The notes under the pieces: model-generated | The model's input: only the letters and a program-made list of their open reading frames with translations | Database searches by the model: none | What the model was told of the DNA's origin: nothing | Source of the DNA: Streptomyces hygroscopicus | GTDB taxonomy: Bacteria; Actinomycetota; Actinomycetes; Streptomycetales; Streptomycetaceae | Length of the DNA stretch: 64,000 bases | Direction of reading: 5' to 3' | Assembly (NCBI GenBank): GCA_002021875.1 | Contig: CP018627.1 | Coordinates: forward strand, 4,402,001 to 4,466,000 | Part shown: in pieces, positions 31,512 to 39,962 of the stretch | How the letters are laid out: each line of letters begins with the position of its first letter | Numbering within the stretch: position 1 is the first letter of the stretch | Made by a program: the position numbers and the translations under genes

Positions 31512-32567
31512 GTGACGACCTATGACGAGCGAGCGAGCCTCAGCGATCTGACCACCACAGCGGAGCGGATCCGCCGGTCGGTGGAGGGTGTGATCGAGGG
31601 CAAGCCCGAGGTCGTACGGCTTTCGCTGACCGTGCTGCTCGCCGAGGGGCATCTGCTGATCGAGGACGTCCCGGGCGTGGGCAAGACCATGCTGGCCAAG
31701 GCGCTCGCGCGGTCCATCGACTGCTCCGTGCGGCGGATCCAGTTCACCCCGGACCTGTTGCCGTCCGACATCACCGGCGTGAGCATCTTCGACCAGCAGC
31801 GCAAGGAGTTCGAGTTCAAGCCGGGCGCCATCTTCGCCCAGATCGTGATCGGCGACGAGATCAACCGCGCCTCGCCCAAGACCCAGTCCGCGCTGCTGGA
31901 GTCGATGGAGGAGCGCCAGGTCACCATCGACGGGGAGAGCTACGAGCTGCCCAACCCCTTCATGGTGGTGGCCACGCAGAACCCGGTCGAGATGGAGGGC
32001 ACCTATCCGCTGCCCGAGGCGCAGCGCGACCGCTTCATGGCCCGTGTCTCCATCGGATACCCCAGCCCGCAGGCCGAGCTGCAGATGCTGGACATCCACG
32101 GTGGCGTCTCCCCGCTGGACGACCTGCAGCCCGTCGCGCACGCCCACGAGATCGTCAAGCTGGTCGAGGCGGTGCGCTCGGTGCATGTCGCCGAGGCCGT
32201 CCGGCGTTACGCGGTGGACCTGGTGGCCGCCACCCGCAGCCACCCCGATCTGCGGCTGGGCGCCTCGCCCCGGGCCACGCTGCATCTGCTGCGGGCCGCC
32301 AAGGCGTCGGCCGCGCTGGCCGGGCGGGAGTTCGCACTGCCGGACGATGTGCAGTCCCTCGCCGTGGCGGTGCTGGCGCACCGGCTGCTGCCCACCGCGC
32401 AGGCCCAGCTGAACCGGCGCACCGCGGAGCAGGTCGTCACGGACATCGTGCAGCGCACCCCGGTGCCCACCTCCGGCTCGCGCGGTGCGGGTGGCGGGAT
32501 GCCCCCCATGCCGCCCATGCCCCCGGCCGACTTCGGCCGGCAGCAGCCGGGCGCGCGGAGGCTGTGA
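31512..32567 (+). CDS. MoxR-type AAA+ ATPase
   Basis: A 351-residue MoxR ATPase: Walker A GVGKTML, Walker B VIGDEINRA, sensor region ATQNPVEMEGTYPLPEAQRDRF. MoxR proteins act as chaperones, usually with a VWA or DUF58 partner. AGGAGGG precedes the GTG start, and the stop overlaps the next gene's start. The three-gene set MoxR-DUF58-transglutaminase is a widely conserved module of uncertain function, often thought to mature or crosslink envelope proteins. The C-terminus is Pro/Met/Gly-rich (about 25 residues). Confidence 0.92.
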   Translation: MTTYDERASLSDLTTTAERIRRSVEGVIEGKPEVVRLSLTVLLAEGHLLIEDVPGVGKTMLAKALARSIDCSVRRIQFTPDLLPSDITGVSIFDQQRKEFEFKPGAIFAQIVIGDEINRASPKTQSALLESMEERQVTIDGESYELPNPFMVVATQNPVEMEGTYPLPEAQRDRFMARVSIGYPSPQAELQMLDIHGGVSPLDDLQPVAHAHEIVKLVEAVRSVHVAEAVRRYAVDLVAATRSHPDLRLGASPRATLHLLRAAKASAALAGREFALPDDVQSLAVAVLAHRLLPTAQAQLNRRTAEQVVTDIVQRTPVPTSGSRGAGGGMPPMPPMPPADFGRQQPGARRL

Positions 32568-33955
32568 TGGCCGCAGGGGGGACGGACATGGGCCCCGAGG
32601 GTCCCGGCGCCGGCGAGGACTCGGGCGGGCTGCGGGCCGCCCTCGCCGGTCTGACCACCCGCGGCCGTTCCTTCCTGGCCGCCGGGGTGGCCGCCGCGGT
32701 GTGCAGCTATGTCCTGGGCCAGGCGGATCTGCTGCGGGTCGGGCTGCTGCTGGCCGCGCTGCCGCTGGTCTGCGTCGCCGTGGTCTACCGCACCCGGTAC
32801 CGGGTGGCGGGCAGCAGACGGCTCGCGCCCGCGCGGGTGCCTGCGGGCTCCGAGGCCCGGGTGCATCTGCGGATGGACAATGTCTCGCGGCTGCCCACCG
32901 GGCTGCTGATGCTCCAGGACCGGGTGCCCTATGTACTGGGGCCGCGCCCCCGGTTCGTGCTGGACCGGGTGGAGCCGGGCGGGCGGCGCGAGGTGTCCTA
33001 CCGGGTCCGCTCGGATCTGCGCGGCCGCTATCCACTGGGCCCGCTGCAGCTTCGGCTGAGCGATCCGTTCGGGATGTGCGAGCTCACCCGCGCCTTCAGC
33101 GCCTACGACACGCTCACGGTGGTGCCCCGGGTCGAGCCGCTGCCCCCGGTGCGCCTGACCGGCGAGGCCGCTGGGTACGGGGACGGGCGGCACCGCTCGC
33201 TGGCCCTGGCCGGTGAGGACGATGTCATCCCGCGCGGCTATCGCATAGGCGACGATCTGCGCCGGGTGCACTGGCGGTCCACCGCGCGCTACGGGGAGCT
33301 CATGGTCCGCCGCGAGGAGCAGCCGCAGCGGGCCCACTGCACGGTGCTGCTGGACACCCGGCGCACGGCGCACTACGGCTCCGGGCCCGACTCGGCCTTC
33401 GAATGGGCGGTCTCCGGGGCGGCCTCGACCGCGGTCCATCTGCTGGAGCGGGGCTATGCGGTCCGGCTGCTGACCGACTCCGGAAGCTCGGTGCCGGGCC
33501 CGGACGGCGGAGGCGGCTTCACCGGCTCCACCCATGACTCGGCGGAGACCGCCGGGCTGATGCTGGACACCCTCGCCGTGGTGGACCACTCCGACGGCGA
33601 AGGGCTTTCGCCCGCCTTCGAGGTGCTGCGCGGCGGCGGTGAGGGGCTGCTGGTGGCCTTCCTGGGCGATCTGGACGAGGAGCAGGCGGCGACGGCCGCC
33701 CGGATGCGGCACCGCACCACGGCCGCGGTGGCGTTCGTGCTGGACAGCGCGGCCTGGTCGCGCGGGGCGGAGTTCGGGGGCACACGGGAGCTGGAGGAGC
33801 GGCTGCGGCAGCTCCGCGAGGCGGGGTGGACGGCGCTGCCGGTGGGCCCGGGGGCCTCGCTGGCACAGCTGTGGCGGCAGGCCGACGCCCAGGGCGCCAC
33901 CCGGGCGGACGCGGGAGGTCCCGCAGTCGGCGGTATGACAGGGAGCTGGGCATGA
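32567..33955 (+). CDS. DUF58 domain protein (MoxR partner)
   Basis: A 462-residue membrane-associated protein with two hydrophobic segments near the N-terminus (about 30-75), a beta-rich middle, and the DUF58 motif RGYRIGDDLRRVHWRSTARYGELMVRREE followed by a VWA-like fold (HCTVLLDTR). ATG at 32567 overlaps the moxR stop and is 5 nt from GGAGG; GTG at 32564 is too close. DUF58 proteins are thought to bind the MoxR ATPase. Confidence 0.88.
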   Translation: MAAGGTDMGPEGPGAGEDSGGLRAALAGLTTRGRSFLAAGVAAAVCSYVLGQADLLRVGLLLAALPLVCVAVVYRTRYRVAGSRRLAPARVPAGSEARVHLRMDNVSRLPTGLLMLQDRVPYVLGPRPRFVLDRVEPGGRREVSYRVRSDLRGRYPLGPLQLRLSDPFGMCELTRAFSAYDTLTVVPRVEPLPPVRLTGEAAGYGDGRHRSLALAGEDDVIPRGYRIGDDLRRVHWRSTARYGELMVRREEQPQRAHCTVLLDTRRTAHYGSGPDSAFEWAVSGAASTAVHLLERGYAVRLLTDSGSSVPGPDGGGGFTGSTHDSAETAGLMLDTLAVVDHSDGEGLSPAFEVLRGGGEGLLVAFLGDLDEEQAATAARMRHRTTAAVAFVLDSAAWSRGAEFGGTRELEERLRQLREAGWTALPVGPGASLAQLWRQADAQGATRADAGGPAVGGMTGSWA

Positions 33956-36381
33956 GTGGGAGCGTTCGGCTCGCGATATGTGCGGCGCTGGCCACGGTGG
34001 CGGCGGCCTGTGCGCTGCTGCCGCTGGTGGACCCGGCGAGCTGGCTGTTGCAGGCCGCTCTGTTGCTGGCGGTCCAGAGCGGGACGGGCGTGGCGGCCCG
34101 CCGGGTGCCGCTGACCCGCCCGCTGACGGTGGCCGCGCAGGCCGTGGTGACGCTGCTGCTGCTCACCCTGGCCTTCGCGCACGAGCAGGCGCTGGGCGGG
34201 GTGCTGCCGAGCCCGCAGGCCCTCCACGAGTTCGCACTGCTGCTGCGCGACGGCGCCGACGACGTGGGGCAGTACGCGATCCCCGCGCCGCTCACCGATG
34301 GCATCCGGCTGATGCTGGTGGCCGGGGTGCTGGCGATCGGCCTGGTGGTCGACGCGCTCGCGGTGACGTACCGCAGCGCGGCCCCCGCCGGACTGCCGCT
34401 GCTCGCGCTGTACTCGGTCGCGGCCGGGCTGTCCGACGCCGGGAGCGACTGGCTGTGGTTCCTGCTGGCGGCGGCCGGCTATCTGCTGCTGCTCCTGGCC
34501 GAGGGCCGGGACCGGCTGTCCCAGTGGGGCAGGGTGTTCAGCGGCGGTGCCCCGCATCCGGCGGGTATGCCGCCCTCGGGCCTGGCCGGGGCCGGAGGCG
34601 CCCCGGCGCTCGCCCCGGTCCGCACCGGCCGCAGGATCGGCGTGCTGGCGCTCGGCATCGCGCTGGTGGTGCCCGCGGCGCTGCCGTCCCTGGACGGCGG
34701 GCTGCTGGACCGGCAGGGCAGCGGTGGCGGGTCCGGCAGCGGCGGCGGCACGATCTCGGCGGTCAATCCGCTGGTGTCGCTGCAGGACAGCCTGAACCAG
34801 CCGGAGAACAAGGAGGTGCTGCGCTATCGCACCTCCTCGCAGACCACGCAGGACCTGTATCTGCGGATCGTGGCGCTCGACCGGTTCGACGGCACCTCGT
34901 GGAAGTCGTCCGAGCGGCATGTCACCGATGTGCCCGGGCAGCTTCCGTCGCCCGCCGGGCTCGGCCCCTCGGTCCGGGTCTCCTCGATCGACACCTCGAT
35001 CTCGGCCGCCGACTGGTACGCGCAGAACTGGCTGCCCCTCCCCTACCCCGCGTCCAGGGTCGAGATCGACGGGCGCTGGCGCTATGAGCCGGAGGGCCGC
35101 ACGCTGGTCGGCGACCGCGGCCAGACCACCCGGGGCGCGCGCTACCGGGTCACCAGCCTGCTGGTGGAGCCGACGGCCGAGCAGCTCGCGGCCGCACCGG
35201 CACCGCCCTCGCGGCTGCGGAAGGAGTACACCGAGGTGCCGGACTCGCTGCCATCCGTGGTGGCCAGTACGGCACGGGAGGTGACCGCCGGCGCGGCGAA
35301 CGCGTACGAGAAGGCGGTCAAGCTCCAGGACTGGTTCGCCGTGAACGGAGGATTCCGTTACGACACCGAGGTGCAGTCCGGCAGCGGCTCGGCCGCCATC
35401 GTCCGGTTCCTGAAGCAGAAGGAGGGCTTCTGCGTCCACTTCTCCTTCTCGATGGCGGCGATGGCCCGGACGCTGGGCATTCCGGCGCGGGTTGCGGTCG
35501 GGTTCACCCCCGGCACCGCCCAGGGGGACGGCTCGGTGTCGGTGGGCCTCAAGGACGCGCACGCCTGGCCCGAGCTGTACTTCGAGGGCGTGGGCTGGAC
35601 CCGTTTCGAGCCCACCCCGAGCCGTGGCACCCAGCCCGACTACACGATGGAGCAGACGCCCTCGGGCACCCCGTCCGACGAGCCGACGAGCGAGCCCAGC
35701 ACGACCTCCGAGCCGACGGCCGCCCCGACCGCCTCCGACAGTTGCACCCCGGAGATGAAGAAGCTGGGCACCTGTGGAGGTGCCGCGGCCCAGCAGCCGG
35801 ACAACGGCGCCTCGGGCGGGGGCTGGTCGGCGACCAAGGTCACGAGTTGGAGTTCGCTGGCGGTGCTGCTGGCCGTGGTGCCCCTGCTGCCCATGCTGTG
35901 GCGGCGGCGGGTACGGACCCGCAGACTGGGCGGCTCGGGCGGGCGCACCGAGCAGGACGCGGCCGACCGGATCCTCGCCGCATGGCGTGAACTCACCGAT
36001 TCGGCCTGGGACTTCGGCGTGCTGCCGGACGACTCGCTGACCTCCCGCAGAGCGGTGGCCCGCATGGTGCGGATCGCCGACCTCGACGACGATTCGGCCC
36101 GGGCGGCGCAGCGGGTGGCCGAGGCGGTCGAGCAGGTGCTGTACGCACCGCAGCCACGCCCGTTCGCGGGCGTCGCGGACGACGTCCGGCAGGTGCTGGC
36201 CGGATTCCGGGCCAAGGCGGGGCGGCGGGAGCGGCTGCGGGCGCTGCTGGCGCCGCGGTCCGCGGCTCAGCTGGTGTGGGCGTGGGGACAGCGCTGGTCC
36301 GCGCTGGTCCAGCGGTGGGGAGCCCCCCGCTGGGCCCGCTGGGCCTCCCAGCTCCGGCCCCCGCGCGGCCAGGGGAGCTGA
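33952..36381 (+). CDS. Membrane-anchored transglutaminase-like protein
   Basis: An 809-residue protein with about six N-terminal membrane helices (residues 1-250), a large extracellular region, a transglutaminase core (catalytic Cys in EGFCVHFSFSMAAMARTLGIPARVAVGF, His in DAHAWPELYFEGVGWTRFEP, then Asp/Glu), a Ser/Thr/Pro-rich spacer, a further membrane helix (LAVLLAVVPLLPMLW) and a cytoplasmic DUF4129-like C-terminus. ATG overlaps the DUF58 stop (ATGA). The core may be a protease or crosslinker of envelope proteins; substrate unknown. Confidence 0.9.
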   Translation: MSGSVRLAICAALATVAAACALLPLVDPASWLLQAALLLAVQSGTGVAARRVPLTRPLTVAAQAVVTLLLLTLAFAHEQALGGVLPSPQALHEFALLLRDGADDVGQYAIPAPLTDGIRLMLVAGVLAIGLVVDALAVTYRSAAPAGLPLLALYSVAAGLSDAGSDWLWFLLAAAGYLLLLLAEGRDRLSQWGRVFSGGAPHPAGMPPSGLAGAGGAPALAPVRTGRRIGVLALGIALVVPAALPSLDGGLLDRQGSGGGSGSGGGTISAVNPLVSLQDSLNQPENKEVLRYRTSSQTTQDLYLRIVALDRFDGTSWKSSERHVTDVPGQLPSPAGLGPSVRVSSIDTSISAADWYAQNWLPLPYPASRVEIDGRWRYEPEGRTLVGDRGQTTRGARYRVTSLLVEPTAEQLAAAPAPPSRLRKEYTEVPDSLPSVVASTAREVTAGAANAYEKAVKLQDWFAVNGGFRYDTEVQSGSGSAAIVRFLKQKEGFCVHFSFSMAAMARTLGIPARVAVGFTPGTAQGDGSVSVGLKDAHAWPELYFEGVGWTRFEPTPSRGTQPDYTMEQTPSGTPSDEPTSEPSTTSEPTAAPTASDSCTPEMKKLGTCGGAAAQQPDNGASGGGWSATKVTSWSSLAVLLAVVPLLPMLWRRRVRTRRLGGSGGRTEQDAADRILAAWRELTDSAWDFGVLPDDSLTSRRAVARMVRIADLDDDSARAAQRVAEAVEQVLYAPQPRPFAGVADDVRQVLAGFRAKAGRRERLRALLAPRSAAQLVWAWGQRWSALVQRWGAPRWARWASQLRPPRGQGS

Positions 36382-36708
36382 CCTCGGGGTGGCCCTGAGC
36401 CCTTACGGCTGAGGCCCGGCCTGAGCCCTCGCGACTGAGCCCCTGCGGCGCGTGCGGGGGCTCAGGCCGTTCGGGCACGCCACGGGGCTCAGGGCCGCCC
36501 GAGCTCGCTTCAGGGCCCTGCGCGGAGCCAGGGCCAGGCCCCATGGTCCAGGCCCCGGTTGCGGGCCCAGGACGCGGTTGCGGGCCCAGGCCCCGGTTGC
36601 GGGGCTGGGCACGGCTGAAGGGCTACGGCGCGGAAGGGCCTACCGCACGGTTGAGGGGCGGTCGCCAGTCGGCGACCGCCCCTCAACCACTCATTCAAGA
36701 ATTATTTC
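36382..36708. other. Gene-free region with tandem repeats
   Basis: The gap between convergent genes holds a run of imperfect GC-rich direct repeats at about 36540-36606, each close to GGCCCAGGCCCCGGTTGCGG (three copies, roughly 19-20 bp period), and the terminator at 36651-36686. No credible gene is seen. Confidence 0.6.
36651..36686. terminator. Bidirectional terminator
   Basis: Perfect 16-bp stem: TTGAGGGGCGGTCGCC (36651-36666), loop AGTC, and GGCGACCGCCCCTCAA (36671-36686), between convergent transglutaminase and DUF3040 genes. Confidence 0.8.
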
Positions 36709-37101
36709 TCAGTGGCCCTGCTCATCGCGGCGACGCTGCCACCGCTCCTCGATACGCGCCATCATCGAACGGCGCTGACGGCCCTGACGGCGGGGAGCCG
36801 CCCCGCCGCCGCCCTGCGCCTCGCCGGGTTTGGGAGCCTTGCGCCAGCCGGTCACCGCGAGCACCGCACATCCCAGCATGATCAGGAAGCCCACCACGCT
36901 GATCCAGATCTGGGGAACGATCACTCCGACCATGAGGAGCGCGATACCCACCAGAAAACCCGCGACCGCCTGGTAGACCCGTCGCCGGGTGTACGTGCGC
37001 AGCCCGCTTCCCTCAAGCGCTGTCGCGAACTTGGGATCTTCGGCGTACAACGCTCGCTCCATTTGCTCGAGCATGCGCTGCTCGTGCTCCGAGAGCGGCA
37101 C
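36709..37101 (-). CDS. DUF3040 small membrane protein
   Basis: A 130-residue protein starting MPLSEHEQRMLEQMERALYAEDP, the DUF3040 signature, with two adjacent membrane helices (about 48-90) and a basic Gly/Arg/Gln-rich tail. DUF3040 proteins are actinobacterial and of unknown function; in Mycobacterium and Streptomyces they often lie near the dcw region. Confidence 0.85.
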   Translation of the reverse strand: MPLSEHEQRMLEQMERALYAEDPKFATALEGSGLRTYTRRRVYQAVAGFLVGIALLMVGVIVPQIWISVVGFLIMLGCAVLAVTGWRKAPKPGEAQGGGGAAPRRQGRQRRSMMARIEERWQRRRDEQGH

Positions 37102-37372
37102 GGAGTCCTCCTACTCGTCGGTCGCGGGGGGCGACCGGGTGCGACCCTTTCAGGATAGGCAGGGAATCGCCCCCGTGAAACCCGCCCCTCAACGCCAATT
37201 CGCCCACCCCCACGGGCGTGGCGAAAGTTGACGCTGAGACGTCCATTCCCCTCCCGCCGATTGGCCATGCCGGACGGTGTACCCCGATCATACGGGGCCG
37301 GACGGCCAAGCGGGTCTCCTGTGGCCGACTCCACCTGCACCGCCCGTCGTCCGGTGGGGCGGGAGGAGCCGC

Positions 37373-38155
37373 TCAGTCCCGCTCGGCGAGAACGTGCAGC
37401 TGAGTGGCGACGGAGCGGAAGGCGGGCAGCCCGGCGGCGGCCTCCTCCAGCTGCAACAGGGCGTCCAGCGCCCCGGGCTCGGTGTCCACGAGCACTCCGG
37501 GGACCAGATCGGCGAAGACCCGCACCCCGTGCACCGCGGCGATCTCCAGACCGGCCGCCTCCACCAGCTCGGAGAGCTGGTCGGCGGTGAAGCGGCGCGG
37601 CATCGGGTCTCCGGAGCCCCAGCGGCCCTCGGGGTCGGTAAGCGCTTGCCGGGCCTCGGTGAAGTGGCCGGCCAGGGCGCGGGCCAGCACGGCGCCGCCG
37701 AGGCCCGCCGCGAGCACGCTGAGGGTTCCGGCGGGGCGCAGGGCCGCCGCCGCGTTCCGCAGGCCCTCGGCGGGGTCGTCCACGTACTCCAGGACGCCAT
37801 GGCAGAGCACCACGTCGTAACCGCCCCGCTCGACCACGTCGAACAGCCCGTGGACATCGCCCTGGACTCCGCGCACCCGGTCGGCCACCCCGGCCTCGGC
37901 GGCCCGCCGCTCCAGCGCGAACAGGGCGTTCGGACTCGGGTCGACCACGGTGACGCGGTGGCCGAGGCCGGCCACGGGGACGGCGAAATTGCCGCTGCCG
38001 CCGCCGGTGTCCAGGACGTCCAGCGCGCCGTGCACGGCCCCGCCCTCGGCCGCCTCCCGGCCCGTGACCTTGGCCCGCCGTTCCAGGGCGTCTTTCAGGA
38101 CCTCCCAGACCACGGCGGTACGGAGGGACGCACGGGGGCGCTGCGGGTCTGACAC
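37373..38155 (-). CDS. Class I SAM-dependent methyltransferase
   Basis: A 260-residue protein with a Rossmann methyltransferase fold: motif I LDVLDTGGGSGNFAVPVA, acidic end VVDPSPN, motif II GDVHGL, motif III/post I VLCHGVLEYVDDPAEGLRNAA. The CHGVLEY signature is close to UbiE/CmoA-like enzymes. Substrate unknown. GTG start; adjacent upstream gene on the same strand is the HEPN protein. Confidence 0.85.
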   Translation of the reverse strand: MSDPQRPRASLRTAVVWEVLKDALERRAKVTGREAAEGGAVHGALDVLDTGGGSGNFAVPVAGLGHRVTVVDPSPNALFALERRAAEAGVADRVRGVQGDVHGLFDVVERGGYDVVLCHGVLEYVDDPAEGLRNAAAALRPAGTLSVLAAGLGGAVLARALAGHFTEARQALTDPEGRWGSGDPMPRRFTADQLSELVEAAGLEIAAVHGVRVFADLVPGVLVDTEPGALDALLQLEEAAAGLPAFRSVATQLHVLAERD

Positions 38156-38284
38156 GGCGGGTGGCTCCTCGGCGCGGTGCCGCCACCACCCGGAGGCGGT
38201 GACGACGGCTTACTGACGTCGGCGGTCCCAGCCTATTGCCTCCATGGGGCGGGGTGCGCCGAGGCCGCCGGCCCACCGGCCCCC

Positions 38285-38363
38285 AGCGGATACCGGACGG
38301 ACAGCGGCCGACGCCCGAGCGGTACCCGGCGGACAGCGGCCGTCTCCCGAGCGGATACCGGGC
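38285..38363. repeat. Tandem 32-33-bp repeat between HEPN and methyltransferase genes
   Basis: Two full copies and one partial copy of an imperfect unit, AGCGG(A)TACC..GCGGACAGCGGCCG, at 38285-38317, 38318-38349 and 38350-38363. It lies between two minus-strand genes and has no coding potential I trust. Confidence 0.6.
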
Positions 38364-38391
38364 CGGGCCGGGGCGGTCACCGGGCCATCCC

Positions 38392-38925
38392 TCAGGCTCC
38401 CGACGAGCCCGGCTCGTCGCCCGGCGGGGCCTGGTGGGGCAGGGTCGGCTGCAACATCAGCATGCGCTCCACCAGCCGCAGGAACATCGCGGTGGCACGC
38501 AGCAGATCGTCCGCGTCCCGCCGGCTCGCGGCGCCCTGTATCCCCGCCTCGGCGCGGGCCCGGCGCTCGGCGCCGGAGGCGAACAGCGCGCTCCACTCGG
38601 CCAGTTCGGGAGCGACCTCCGGCAGGACCTCCCAGGCGCTGCGGATCCGGGCCCGGCGGCGCACGGTGGGCTCGGGGCGGCCGCGCACGGCGAGCACGGC
38701 GGCGGCCGTGCGCAGGGCGGCCAGATGTGCGGTCGCAAAGCGCTCGTTGGCGGTTTCGAGCGCGGCGGCCTCCTCCAGGCCCTGATGGGCCTGGGTGAGC
38801 AGACCGGCCGCGGCGGGCGGGGCGGACGCGCGGCGCAGCACGGGGTGGACATCGGTCGCGGGGCCGGTCAACGAAGGGGCAGGGGCGGCGGCACGGTGCC
38901 GGCGCGCTGCGGCGGTACTGGCCAT
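38392..38925 (-). CDS. SAV_6107-family HEPN domain protein
   Basis: A 177-residue all-helical protein that I recognise as the actinobacterial SAV_6107 HEPN family. A possible HEPN RX4-6H motif is RFATAH in ETANERFATAHLAALRTAA. The N-terminus is Ala/Arg-rich. HEPN domains are often RNases in toxin-antitoxin systems, but no nucleotidyltransferase antitoxin is adjacent, so activity is unproven. ATG at 38925 follows AGGAGG; a longer frame to 39060 is unlikely. Confidence 0.75.
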   Translation of the reverse strand: MASTAAARRHRAAAPAPSLTGPATDVHPVLRRASAPPAAAGLLTQAHQGLEEAAALETANERFATAHLAALRTAAAVLAVRGRPEPTVRRRARIRSAWEVLPEVAPELAEWSALFASGAERRARAEAGIQGAASRRDADDLLRATAMFLRLVERMLMLQPTLPHQAPPGDEPGSSGA

Positions 38926-39072
38926 GACGAACCTCCTGTCGTCGCGTGGCGGCCGGTCGTGTGGTAGAGCGACCGCCGTATGGGGCCATCGTGGGGCACA
39001 CCACTGACAATCGGCTCTGACCAGCGCGAACGACCCCGACACCACGCCTCGTCCCGCCATACTCCATACTGT

Positions 39073-39098
39073 TTTTGCACTGACCAGTCAGTTCAAAA
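39073..39098 (+). promoter_or_regulatory. TetR-type operator upstream of ABC/YhgE operon
   Basis: A 26-bp inverted repeat with arms TTTTGCACTGAC and GTCAGTTCAAAA (11 of 12 positions paired) around CA. It lies 18 bp before the GTG start of the ATPase gene, close to a CATACT -10-like element. The distal gene of the operon encodes a TetR regulator, the likely ligand. Confidence 0.75.
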
Positions 39099-39116
39099 AT
39101 CAAGGAAGTGATCTGT

Positions 39117-39962
39117 GTGGGGGGCACCCCAGAAGCGGAGACCGGGGCGGCGGTGACGGCCGAGGGGCTCGGCGTCAGGGGGTCGCACGGCTGGGCGTTC
39201 CGCGGTGCCGACATCGCCGCCGACTCCGGTGCGCTGATCGCGATCGAGGGCCCGTCCGGCTCGGGCCGCACCTCCCTGCTGCTCACGCTCACCGGCCGGA
39301 TGCGCCCCACCGAGGGACACGGCGTGGTCGGGGGCTTCCGGGTTCCCCAACAGATGGCGCGCATACGCCGGATCAGCGCGCTCGCGCACGTACCGGGCGT
39401 CATCGAGCTCGATCCGGTGCTCACGGTCGCCGAGCATCTGCGGGAGCGGGCCCTGCTGCGGCGCCGGTTCGCGGACTCCCCACGCGGGCTGCTGCGCCCG
39501 CGCCGTGAGCGGGCCGCCGCGTCCCGGGCCGGGATCGACGCGGCCCTCACGGCCGCCGGGCTGGACCTCGACACGCTGCCCAAGGGGCCGCGTACGGCCG
39601 TACGGGACCTGGAGCGGCTGGAGGCGCTGCGGCTGTCGATCGCGCTCGCGCTCATCGCCCGGCCGCGGCTGCTGGCCGTCGACGACGCCGACATGAAGCT
39701 CTCGGACGCCGAACGCCAGCGCGCCTGGGCGCTGCTGCGGGAGGTCGCGGAGGGCGGCACCACGGTCCTCGCGGTGTGCAGCCAGGCCCCGGCCGACGCG
39801 GTCGTGGTCCGGACCGCGCGGAAGAGCCCGGCCGAAAAGAGCCAGCAGGCCGACGGGGACGCCTCCGGCACTCCCGCCGCCCACGAGGCCGGACACGAGG
39901 CCGGACACGACGAGAACGAGAAGGGGGCGGCGGATGCGCTCGCCGAAACTCGCCGCGCTTGA
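39117..39962 (+). CDS. ATP-binding cassette protein with degenerate motifs
   Basis: A 281-residue ABC-type ATPase paired with the YhgE/Pip permease that follows. Walker A reads GPSGSGRTS, with Arg in place of the invariant Lys; Walker B is LLAVDDAD with Asp instead of the catalytic Glu; no LSGGQ signature is recognisable. The C-terminal tail is His/Glu/Ala-rich. These changes predict weak or no ATP hydrolysis. GTG at 39117 is 9 nt from AAGGAAGTG; GTG at 39108 is possible. Its end overlaps the permease start by 29 bp. Confidence 0.82.
   Translation: MGGTPEAETGAAVTAEGLGVRGSHGWAFRGADIAADSGALIAIEGPSGSGRTSLLLTLTGRMRPTEGHGVVGGFRVPQQMARIRRISALAHVPGVIELDPVLTVAEHLRERALLRRRFADSPRGLLRPRRERAAASRAGIDAALTAAGLDLDTLPKGPRTAVRDLERLEALRLSIALALIARPRLLAVDDADMKLSDAERQRAWALLREVAEGGTTVLAVCSQAPADAVVVRTARKSPAEKSQQADGDASGTPAAHEAGHEAGHDENEKGAADALAETRRA

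Noticed and set aside
39117..39962. Reading the ATPase gene as a pseudogene
   Set aside because: Despite lost catalytic residues the frame is intact and coupled to its partner, so decay is not indicated.
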